A stretch of DNA of 64,000 bases from contig OY969783.1 in the NCBI GenBank assembly GCA_963702995.1, positions 372,001-436,000 on the forward strand. The letters run 5' to 3'. Each line of letters begins with the position of its first letter. Within the stretch, counting starts at the first letter, position 1. The position numbers and the translations under genes were made by a program. Of the stretch, positions 53,539 to 62,354 are shown one piece after another. The stretch comes from MFD04580-c1 sp963702995. GTDB taxonomy: Bacteria; Planctomycetota; Phycisphaerae; Tepidisphaerales; Tepidisphaeraceae. The notes under the pieces are model-generated. The model searched no databases. It saw nothing but the letters and a program-made list of their open reading frames with translations, and was not told where the DNA came from.

Positions 53539-56500
53539 TCATCGCTCACGCGGGCCCGAGCCGTGATCGGGGAGCGGCGGGCCGCCCAGGCGGGTCAACT
53601 CGTCCTTGCGCTCTTGCCAGCGCACCGAACTCCATTCCGGCCCCGAGGACGTCGCGAGACCGAAAAGCGGATGAGTCGTACCGTCTTCGCCGAGCTCCAA
53701 GCCGACGACAGTCTCAACCCATCGCTTGATTCGCAGGGGAGAGCCTTCGAGTGGGGCCGGCGCCGGCATCACGGTTGGCCCGGCGGGAGAGGTGCCCATC
53801 GGCGCGAAGCCGGAAAAGGAGAGGCTAACCAGACCATCAGGCATCGGAGCGCCGATCGCCATTCCGGTTGATGTCTCCCAGAAAAAAACTTTGCCACCCC
53901 CGCGTGTGGTGAGAATTCGATTGTCCGCGCTAATCGCCGCCGAATGGGCACCGCCGTGGGTATTGATCAACGGGGCAACAAGCTGACCAGAGGAGAAGTC
54001 CCAGATTCGGATGTACCCCGCTTCGCGGTACGTGACAAGAAGCCGCCCGTCGGGGCTAAAGGTCGCGGATAGGGTCGGGCCGGCTGTCGCGTCCGGGAGG
54101 AGAGGGCCAAGCGGAGCACCGGAGACAACGGAGAAGACCCGGACTCCGCCTTTCACCGTCCAGGCTTCACAATCCTTGCCGCCGGCCACGAAGTCCAGGC
54201 AGTCGGTCGAAGGCTTGGTGGCGGCCGTGGACCGGGCCCCACTTCGCCAATTGATGCTCGGCCTATACCCAGGAAAACGCACGTCCCGAAGATTGTCGCT
54301 AAAATCGTCGAACGCAGGCTCGCTCCATCCGGAGCGCTCGGGCGAAACGACGGGCCCCGCCGCGCGGCCGCTGAGGACCGACCAGATTCGTGCGCTTCCA
54401 TCCCAGTCAACGACCAGTACGTACTCGGCTTTTCGGTCGAGTGCCAACCTGACCGGACGGCCACCCGGAGCGAAGCTGACTCCCGCGGCGCGCCCTGTGC
54501 GCAAGCCCCAAAACTTGACGCGGCCGTCAGGGCCAAGAAAAGCCGCCGTCTCTCCGTCCGAGCTCATCGCCTGGGGCGTGCCTGCGTCGGACTCACGCAG
54601 ATAGGCGCGGCGGTTGGGCAGTTGCCACACGATGGCCTCCAATGCCGCAACCGTCACGATCCTTTCACTCTTCTCAAGGAACGCCGTCCCAAGGAGGGCG
54701 CCGAGGCTGTGATGGAGTTGTGAGCCAATCGGCACTCCACCGGCAACATCCCAGGGCTGAACGAGTCTTTCGCCGCTGCCCAAAAGCGCCAGCGTTCGAT
54801 CGCCCCTTAGCGACATCGCCTGCGGATGCTCGTATCGAATGGCCGGCCCGACCGGCAGGCCCGTTTGACATTCCCAGAGTCGAGCCCTCTCTCCGGCCGT
54901 TAAAATGTCCTTGCCGTCGGCGGTGAAGGCGATTCGGTACATCCTGACTCGGTCATAGATAGGCGTGCCGACGCGCTTCCAATCGCCCAGACCCCAGATC
55001 CGGACTTCGCCCCGATCATCCTTAAGCCCGCGCGCGCCGCACAGCGCGACGTTGTCCCCCGACGGACTGATAACGATGAGATCGGGGAGGAACGTATCGT
55101 CCGGTGAGGAGTGGGATTCATGGGTTGCCAGCCGCCTGCCAGAGGCCAAATCCCACACGATCAGCTTCGTGCCCTCGTCAACCGTGAGCAGGGACTTCCC
55201 GTCAGCGGAAAATGCCGCCGCCACCACGTCATCGGTCCCCAGAAGAGGCGGGCCGGCGGGTGCGCCGCTGACCGTATCGTAGACGCCGACAACCGGGGCC
55301 GGAACGCCTGGCTTGGCCGGATCGGAGCCCGGGCCCAGAGTCGCGACGAGCGCCGCATCGGGGCTTAGAGCGATCGGGGAAAAGTCGGATGAGCTCAAGT
55401 CCACGCCCAGCTTTTTCATCGTCACTGAATCGAGGAGGAAGTACCCCGGGCTTTTCTTGGGGTCGGCGTCAGCCATCGTGAGCACCCTTGTGCCGTCACG
55501 GCTGAACAGACATGGGAAGAACGAGTAGCTCCCCTGAAGATGGTGGATCGATTCGAGCCGGCAGACATGCCAACTCCAAGCCCCAAGCTGCAGGCGGATG
55601 GACCGTTCCAGGTCCGGGTCGCCGACGACCAGCGATTGCTCCAGGCTGCGGCAGAGCCAGAGCATCCCCTCGGCCGGGCCGTCGGCCGTACAGTGGGTCA
55701 AGGCCGATTCGAACATCAATCTTGCCGCTTGACGCTGTGCCTGGGCACGCAGGGCCGTTTCGCGAATGGCGACCCTTTCTTTCTCATAAGCGAGCTTCGC
55801 GCTGGCGTCGCGAGACCGGGTGGCGAGCGACAATGCGACCGCCAGCGCGACCAGGGTTGCGACGGTGGCGGCGAAGACAAGGCAGGCGGCGGCCGCGAGG
55901 GTGCGGTTCCGCCGGCACCAACGCCACGCCCACTCCGCCTTGCCCATGGGCCGGGCGTTGATCGGCTCTCCCCGCGACCACCGTTCCAGATCCTGTGCGA
56001 GCGTGACCGCCGATGGGTAACGCCCCTGCGGGTCCTTGTCCAGGCACTTGAGGCAGATGACCCCCAGGTCGCGGTCCGCCGAACGGTTCGCCGACAGTGG
56101 TCGAACCGGGGCTCTGTCGCGCACCTGCTCCAGCACGATGAGTGTGCTTCCGCCGCTGAACGGTGGCTTGCCGGCCAGCAGCTCGTACAACACGGCCCCA
56201 AGCGAATAAATGTCGGCGGCGACGGTCAAGCCCTTCTCGCCCCGCGCCTGTTCGGGCGACATATAACTGGGGCTGCCGATGATCGCCCCGGTCAGCGTCA
56301 ACTCCGCCTCTTCGCCACGGCGGCCCAGTTGACGCGCCAGGCCGAAATCGGTCACTTGCGGTTGCCCTGTCTGATCGAGCAGGATGTTCCCCGGTTTGAT
56401 ATCGCGATGCAGAATGCCGCGCTGGTGGGCGTAATCCACCGCCCGCGCCACCGCCGCAAGCAACAACGCCGCCCGCTTGTGATCCTTCGCGAACTCGCCG

Positions 56501-57119
56501 GCTCGACCCGAGAGGCTGCTACCCTCGACCAGCTTCATCGTGAAGAAATGCTGCCCCTTGTACCGGCCCACCTCATACACCGGCACAATATTGGGATGAT
56601 CCAACCGCGCCGCGTTCTGCGCCTCCACCTGAAAACGTTTCACATCTTCGGCCGAGGCGAACTGTCCGGCCAGGATCATCTTCAAAGCCACGACGCGGTT
56701 GAGTCGAATCTGCCTCGCTTTGAAGACCACGCCCATGCCGCCGCGGGCAATTTCTTCGAGCAACTCGTATTCGCCAAAGTATCGCAGCCTCTGGCCCGGC
56801 GCGCCGCCGGCGCCCACCCAGCCCCAGTGGGCCGGCACTCCGTCGATTCGGAAGCCGGGAGCGCTTCGCCGGCTGACGATGACGCCGCCGGTGAACTTTG
56901 CGTCACCGTCGCGTTGAATCGGAAAGGATGGGCCGCCTGCTCAAACTGCTCTTGGCCGGCGAAGAATTCGCGCAATTCTCCCGCATGCTCCGGATAACGC
57001 TTGAGGAACGTCGTCTGCTCCGGCGGCCGACCCGCTTCAACCGCCTGGAGGTACTCGACCAGGATCTGGTCGAGCGGGTCTTCGTCCCCCGAGGAGCACG
57101 CCTCCAGTTCGTCATTCAC
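53539..57119 (-). CDS. Serine/threonine protein kinase with WD40-like propeller (one frameshift)
   Basis: The GTG at 57119 starts SVNDELEACSSGDEDPLDQI and a helical leader (LVEYLQAVEAGRPPEQTTFL). Between about 56780 and 56880 the frame shifts into LRYFGEYELLEEIARGGMGV. The kinase domain has the glycine loop ARGGMGVVFKAR, VALKMI (ATP Lys), ILHRDIKPGNILLD, TDFGLARQL and GSPSYMSPEQ. After it come a membrane helix (LAAAACLVFAATVATLVALA), a coiled coil and about 700 residues of WD40-like blades (LLTVDEGTKLIVWDLASGRR, GRVKFWGLRTGRAAGVSFAP). About 1190 residues. The kinase faces the cytoplasm and the propeller the other side or a compartment. Confidence 0.93.
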
Positions 57120-57175
57120 AGAAACGCTCCAGGCTCGCTTTGAGATCCGATGACGGCCCGCTCGCGGCCCTGTTC

Positions 57176-57754
57176 TTAAAGAAGTGCCCGCAACTGTTTC
57201 AGCCCGCGCTTTAGCAACCCTGCTACCGCCGCCGGCGTCCGCTCCAGGTGCTGCGCGATCTCCGCCAGCGAGTAACCGTGCCAATATTGAAGCACCAGAG
57301 CTTCCCGCTGGGATTCCGGCAGCGAAGCGAGGGCGTCGGCCAACTGTATGGCTCGTTCTTCCCGCTGCAGATGCTGGCTTGGGGAAGATTGATCGGCCGC
57401 CAGCCACCCCGCCAACTGGGCCGACGACTTGCATATGGCGCCTTCGAGCGACCGTTGCCGGGCGATGTCCCGCTTGGCCGCTCCGAGCCCGCGCATCGCG
57501 TCCGCCAGGTTATGAGCCAGGATTTGCCGCAGCCACGCCGTCAACTGTTCGGGAGCGCTGCCCCGAAACTGCCCCAGCTTCTGGTGTGCGTCAAGGAACG
57601 TCTGCTGAACGACGCCCGACAAGTCAATCGCGTCGCGCTTCCGCGGATTAACCTGCGACCGTGCCAGAAGGACCAGGTAGTGCCGATAGCGCTCCAAATC
57701 CGTGGGCGGATTGGGGCAGGTGGCGGGACTAGCGGGTGAGGCCGCTTGGGTCAT
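57176..57754 (-). CDS. ECF-type RNA polymerase sigma factor
   Basis: 192 residues from the ATG at 57754. Region 2 is DLSGVVQQTFLDAHQKLGQF with QLTAWLRQILAHNLADAMRG; region 4 is LPESQREALVLQYWHGYSLA EIAQHLERTPAAVAGLLKRG. This is the planctomycete branch that sits directly upstream of serine/threonine kinases, as here (56 bp to the kinase start, same strand). The kinase is the likely regulator in place of a classical anti-sigma factor. Confidence 0.94.
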   Translation of the reverse strand: MTQAASPASPATCPNPPTDLERYRHYLVLLARSQVNPRKRDAIDLSGVVQQTFLDAHQKLGQFRGSAPEQLTAWLRQILAHNLADAMRGLGAAKRDIARQRSLEGAICKSSAQLAGWLAADQSSPSQHLQREERAIQLADALASLPESQREALVLQYWHGYSLAEIAQHLERTPAAVAGLLKRGLKQLRALL

Positions 57755-57936
57755 GAGTGCGATCCGATCGTGGCGATTCAATCCCCGCAGGAACGACTAT
57801 CGCACGACTTGGGTGTTTTTTCTCGGATAAACCAGTAAATTGCACAATGGCCTTTGGTGCTTCGGCCTTCTGACCCCGCGTATGTCGCTCGATCGGAAAT
57901 CGGTGGATTGCCAGTCGAGCCGAAACGACCGTGGCT

Positions 57937-58887
57937 TTACAACCGTCCCGGCAAGAGAGTCGAGAGCGATTCGCCATTCGCCCACCCCTCAAAACCGGTC
58001 ACAGGTATTCCCCATCGGTGCTCAAGCGCGGGAACATCGACGGAATAACCGACATCTTCAAACCATTGAAACATCCGGGCCCAGTCGGATCCGATGGAGC
58101 GGCATACCTGCTCGCGGCTCAATTGGCGATAGCTGAGAGTGCGACCGGCCGCGATCGAAAGGGTTCTCATCGCGCCGACGAAGGACAGTTCGTCACCGGC
58201 CAAACCCAACGCCTGCCCGATGAACTCGTCTGGTCGCGAGAATGCGGCCGCCGCGAATCGACCGATGTCGTCAACGGCGATCATCTGGATGGTGCGCTCG
58301 GGGGGTAACGGCAGTTCCAACAACCCTCGACGCACAGCGGGCCCGAACCATGAATTGGCCAGGTTGTCCATAAAGAAGACGGGCCGGATGAACGTCGCGG
58401 GGACCCTCAGTCTCAGAATATATTGCTCAATTTCGAACTTGGTGTCGAAGTGCGGTACGCCTGTTCTTCGATCGGCACAGCCCACCGACGTATAGACCAA
58501 GTGCCCGACCCCAGCGGCGAGGGCTGCATCAGCCATGTTGATACCCTGGCGGACCTCCGCTTCAAGCCCTCCTTCTTTTCGGCTGGTGACAAGAAAGACC
58601 CGCCTGACGCCCCTGATGGCACGGTCCAGAGAATTCCGGTCGAGCAGGTCACCGACGACTCGCTCGGTCCCCTCGGGGAGGACCGCTTTCGCCTTTTCGA
58701 GCGACCGGACCAACGCCCGTACACGATATCCCTCTCGCGACAGGTGACGCATGACCGCGCTTCCCTGTTGCCCGGTCGCTCCGCAGACCAGCACCACTCG
58801 GTCGCTCGACGTCGCGGCCGCCTCCTCTCCAAACCAGGCTTCGACGCCGTCGGCTGTTCGCGTGATACGTCTGGGGGCGGTTTCCAC
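57937..58887 (-). CDS. NmrA-like NAD(P)-binding protein
   Basis: 316 residues from the GTG at 58887, chosen because AAGGAG lies 6 bp upstream. VVLVCGATGQQGSAVMRHLS is the GxxGxxG nucleotide site. Then come VRSLEKAKAVLPEGTERVVG, FLVTSRKEGGLEAEVRQGIN, GVGHLVYTSVGCADRRTGVP, FEIEQYILRLRVPATFIRPV and the C-terminal part SYRQLSREQVCRSIGSDWAR. The NmrA/HSCARG family senses NAD(P) or acts as an atypical SDR without the YxxxK pair. Probably a redox-sensing or quinone-oxidoreductase-like role. Confidence 0.88.
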   Translation of the reverse strand: METAPRRITRTADGVEAWFGEEAAATSSDRVVLVCGATGQQGSAVMRHLSREGYRVRALVRSLEKAKAVLPEGTERVVGDLLDRNSLDRAIRGVRRVFLVTSRKEGGLEAEVRQGINMADAALAAGVGHLVYTSVGCADRRTGVPHFDTKFEIEQYILRLRVPATFIRPVFFMDNLANSWFGPAVRRGLLELPLPPERTIQMIAVDDIGRFAAAAFSRPDEFIGQALGLAGDELSFVGAMRTLSIAAGRTLSYRQLSREQVCRSIGSDWARMFQWFEDVGYSVDVPALEHRWGIPVTGFEGWANGESLSTLLPGRL

Positions 58888-58923
58888 GTTTAACTCCTTC
58901 GATGGCTTACGAGGGTTTGGCAC

Positions 58924-59516
58924 CAGCCTCGTGAGGCGATTGAGCCGGGGCCAGCACCACTCCTCTGAACGGCTTTCACCAGTAACGCCGCGATCCGTTT
59001 CAGAAGCCGAGTCAGGCGTCGCTCACGGCGAGAGATAGGGGCGCTCGGAGCAAGCCCGCTACGTTCATAGGCGGACGCTTGATCGATAAAGGGCGCGGCG
59101 CGAAGCAAAATTGCTGATGGTTTTATTATTGCCCGCTCAGCTACCACTCCACCGCACGCGCCTGCGAGCAACACAGGGCGACGGATGCCGTTCCGCCGGC
59201 GGCCGGCGAGTCGCGCGGGATCGGAATTGCGATCAACCCCGAGAAAATGCGAACCGCCTTCGCAAATGCTCGGACGGCCAGGCCGAGAGAGCCACTTGGC
59301 TGTAGAATGCCTGCGCCTGGCCCGCGCGTTGGGTGGCGAGCCCAGGCTGCCGAGATGAGGCGTTCACTCGGGGGTTCGGGTATCCTCTGGCCGTACCGGA
59401 GGAGTGGAGCAGGAGCAGCCAGCGACGGCGCGGCATGCGGTAACGCCGTCTTTGCAAACTGTTCAAGCGTGCGAAACGTCGGGTCCAAATCGTCCTATTG
59501 CTCGAGGGTCTATATA
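58924..59516. other. Divergent intergenic region, nothing clear
   Basis: A 600-bp gap between divergent genes. No repeat or ORF is convincing. The right end carries a TATAAT that overlaps the start codon of the next gene (59513-59518). Confidence 0.5.
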
Positions 59517-60461
59517 ATGCCAGCACAACTGATCAATCGGCGTGGGTTTTTGGGTGGGGCGGCCGCCGTGGGGGCGATGGCCCTCCTGGGCCGCGATTTA
59601 GCGGCGGCGGAACCGGCGGCAGCGGCGGGCAAGCCCAACTCTGTGATCGACGGCGTCCGCATCGGCTGCATCACCTACAGCTACCGCGGCAGCATCAACA
59701 CCGCCGAGGATACCCTTAAAGCGCTCGTCGAGGACGGGCTGAGCGAGGTCGAGCTGATGGATGGCCCGATCAAGGCGTTCACCGGGATCAGCGGCGGCCG
59801 CGGGCCGCGTTCGGGGCAACCGGACCAGCCGGCCCCGTTGACCGACGCCCAGCTCGCGGAGGCGCGCAAGACGCAGCTCGAAAAGTGCGCCGAGCTTCGC
59901 AAGATGTACAACAATGCCGGCGTTAACATCCACATCCATAAGACCCCCTTCGGACCGTCGGAGGAGGATATCGACTTCAACTTTGAGGTCGCCAAGGCGC
60001 TGGGCTGCGTCGCGATCACCACAGAGCGGGACGAAAAGCTCGCCCGCAAACTTGCGCCCTTCGCCGAGAAGCACAAGATCTGGGTCGCGTTCCACAACCA
60101 CACCAATAACGTCCCGCGGATCGACACGCCCGACCCGATCCTGGACATCGGGAAATACATCGGGTTGAACCTGGACATCGGCCACTACTTCGCCGGCACG
60201 AAGGGGCGGTCACCGGTCCCGGTAATCGAGAAGTACCACGACCGGATCATCAGCCTTCACCTGAAGGACCGGACGGCCGAGGGGCGCAACCTGTCGTGGG
60301 GCAAGGGTCAGACGCCGATCAAAGAAGTCCTGCAACTGCTGAAGAAGGAGAAGTGGCCGATCTACGCCGATATCGAGTTGGAATACCCGGTCCCAAAGGG
60401 CTCGGACTCGGTCAAGGAAGTCGCCATCTGCCTCCAGTATTGCAAAGACGCCCTGGCATGA
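59517..60461 (+). CDS. Secreted sugar phosphate isomerase/epimerase-like TIM barrel
   Basis: 314 residues from the ATG at 59517. A Tat-type signal (INRRGFLGGAAAVGAMALLG) is followed by a xylose-isomerase-like barrel: IGCITYSYRGSINTAEDTLK, GLSEVELMDGPIKAF, IHIHKTPFGPSEEDIDFNFE, WVAFHNHTNNV, IGLNLDIGHYFAGTKGRSPV, ISLHLKDRTAEGRNLSWGKG and IYADIELEYPVPKGSDSVKE. The conserved Glu, Asp and His ligands suggest a divalent metal enzyme acting on sugars in the periplasm. Confidence 0.92.
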   Translation: MPAQLINRRGFLGGAAAVGAMALLGRDLAAAEPAAAAGKPNSVIDGVRIGCITYSYRGSINTAEDTLKALVEDGLSEVELMDGPIKAFTGISGGRGPRSGQPDQPAPLTDAQLAEARKTQLEKCAELRKMYNNAGVNIHIHKTPFGPSEEDIDFNFEVAKALGCVAITTERDEKLARKLAPFAEKHKIWVAFHNHTNNVPRIDTPDPILDIGKYIGLNLDIGHYFAGTKGRSPVPVIEKYHDRIISLHLKDRTAEGRNLSWGKGQTPIKEVLQLLKKEKWPIYADIELEYPVPKGSDSVKEVAICLQYCKDALA

Positions 60462-61177
60462 GGATCGGCGCGGCGCAGCGGCCGGCCGCCTCGCACGTTC
60501 GGTTTGGTCGGTGCGGACGCGACGCCGGCGGACATTCAATTGCCGGGCGATCCCGTTGAACTCGGGGAGAGTACGGCAGGGGACGGCGTCGCGCCCTCGC
60601 CGGCGGTCTTGCCAGCCGCACCAAGGGCCCGCCGGCGAGGGCACCGGCGGCACGTCGGTTGGCATGCTGCGCCGTTACAAACCTCGTGTGCGGCGTTTTA
60701 CACGGGTGCCTGCCGTTTTCAGTGTAGAAACACCCTTCATGGGTGCCTTCACTTTGGAACCTCGGGGAATCTTCCACTCTCTTCAGCGTGCCCGTCTTAC
60801 GGCAGCCCCCCTCACCCTTCCCTCTCCCCTCGTCGTACCGGGGGGAGAGGGGATCGGAAAAGCGACTGATCCTGCACGGCCATTTCGATCAGACCGGACT
60901 CCGCACTTACGCGGTCGGGTTGCGGCGCGTCGTACCTCCGTCCGAACCCCGCCCTTCGATTTTCCTTACATCGAAATAAGCGACTGCGGAAGAAGCAGTC
61001 GTTTCCTCGCTCTGGGCACGGCCTGAGCCTTCGTCGTTCCTACCCACTGGTGTGCCCGGCATCGCGCTTGCTTCGCGTGCGTGGCCGACGGATCGCACTA
61101 CATCGCGTCGGCACCATTGATTCCGAGCCAGTGTTGATTGCACGGGCGCCACTTGAACGGCCGCACCGGGGAGCACG
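60462..61177. other. 716-bp intergenic region
   Basis: No gene supported. It holds a hairpin repeat at 60591-60656, a small hairpin CGACTGCGGAAGAAGCAGTCG near 60980-61002, and an inverted CCCTCTCCCCT / GGGGAGAGGGG pair near 60820-60855. The promoter of the downstream epimerase must lie here but is not obvious. Confidence 0.5.
60591..60656. repeat. CCGGCGAGGGCACCGGCGGC hairpin repeat, copy 3
   Basis: GCGCCCTCGCCGGCGG (60591-60606) pairs with CCGCCGGCGAGGGC (60630 on), followed by ACCGGCGGCACGT. It is related to 34942-35012 and 46511-46586. Confidence 0.75.
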
Positions 61178-62296
61178 ATGTCAAAGCGAGTTCTGATCAC
61201 CGGCGGAGCGGGCTTCATTGGGTCGCATCTCGCCGACGACCTTCTGCGGAACGGATACCGCGTGCGGGCGCTCGACAACCTGTCCCCGCAGGTTCACGGC
61301 CCGGCGCGGCGCCGCCCCGACTACCTCGCCGACGAGGTGGAGTTGATCGTTGGCGACGTGCGGGACGCCGATGCGGTGCGCAGCGCGTTGATCGGAGTCG
61401 ATGCGGTCTATCACCTGGCGGCCGCCGTCGGCGTCGGGCAGAGCATGTACGAAATCGTCAACTACACCTCCCACAACAACCTCGCCACGGCGGTGCTCCT
61501 GGAAGCGTTGATTGAGCGGCCGGTGGAGCGGCTGATCGTCGCGTCGTCGATGAGCATCTACGGCGAAGGCCTCTATCGAGACACAGACGGCCAACCGACA
61601 ACGGGCCTGGAGCGAACGCAGGAACAACTCAAGCGCCACGACTGGGAGGTGCGCAACAACCGCCAGCAGGTGCTCGCCCCGGCGCCCACGCCCGAGACGA
61701 AGCGGCCGACGCTCGCCAGCGTCTACGCCTTGAGCAAATACGATCAGGAGCGGCTATGCCTGGTCGTCGGCCGCGCGTACGGGATCCCCACCGTCGCGCT
61801 GCGTTTCTTCAATGTGTACGGTACGCGGCAGGCGCTGAGCAACCCCTATACGGGCGTGCTGGCGATCTTCGCCAGCCGGCTGCTGAACGATCGGGCGCCG
61901 GCGATCTTTGAGGATGGGCGGCAGCGCCGGGACTTTGTCAGCGTGTACGACGTTGCGACGGCGTGCCGGCTGGCGCTGGGGTCGGCCGCCGCACCGGGCC
62001 GCGTGCTGAACATCGGGAGCGGCAACAACTACACCGTGCTCGAGATCGCCGAGAAGATCGCGGCCGCCGTTGGCAAGTCGCACATTGAGCCGGAAGTCTG
62101 CGGCAAGTATCGGGTCGGCGACATTCGCCACTGCTTCGCCGACATCCGCCTCGCCCGTCAAATCCTGGGGTACGAACCGAAGGTGTCGTTCGAGGAAGGG
62201 CTGGCGGAGCTGGCGGCGTGGCTGGAGGGGCAGGTCGCGGTCGATCATGTCGATACCGCCCGCGCCGAGCTGACGCGGCGCGGGCTGGCCATCTGA
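61178..62296 (+). CDS. NAD-dependent nucleotide-sugar epimerase (dTDP-L-rhamnose 4-epimerase-like)
   Basis: 372 residues, extended SDR. RVLITGGAGFIGSHLADDLL is the NAD site, VDAVYHLAAAVGVGQSMYEI the conserved middle, ERLIVASSMSIYGEGLYRDT the catalytic Ser region and SVYALSKYDQERLCLVV the YxxxK pair. The insertion with RHDWEVRNNRQQVLAPAPTP and the SMYEIVNYTSHNN segment point to the dTDP-L-rhamnose 4-epimerase subgroup rather than GalE. Probably works with the next gene in surface polysaccharide synthesis. Confidence 0.88.
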   Translation: MSKRVLITGGAGFIGSHLADDLLRNGYRVRALDNLSPQVHGPARRRPDYLADEVELIVGDVRDADAVRSALIGVDAVYHLAAAVGVGQSMYEIVNYTSHNNLATAVLLEALIERPVERLIVASSMSIYGEGLYRDTDGQPTTGLERTQEQLKRHDWEVRNNRQQVLAPAPTPETKRPTLASVYALSKYDQERLCLVVGRAYGIPTVALRFFNVYGTRQALSNPYTGVLAIFASRLLNDRAPAIFEDGRQRRDFVSVYDVATACRLALGSAAAPGRVLNIGSGNNYTVLEIAEKIAAAVGKSHIEPEVCGKYRVGDIRHCFADIRLARQILGYEPKVSFEEGLAELAAWLEGQVAVDHVDTARAELTRRGLAI

Positions 62297-62354
62297 TGTC
62301 GAGACGACCGACCATATCGTGCGGCAGGGATGCCCGCGCGGGAGCGGCGGGATC

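Noticed and set aside
55540..56997. A 485-residue open frame on the plus strand opposite the kinase gene
   Set aside because: It is antisense to an obvious kinase, has no domain-like sequence, and such mirror frames are expected in GC-rich DNA.
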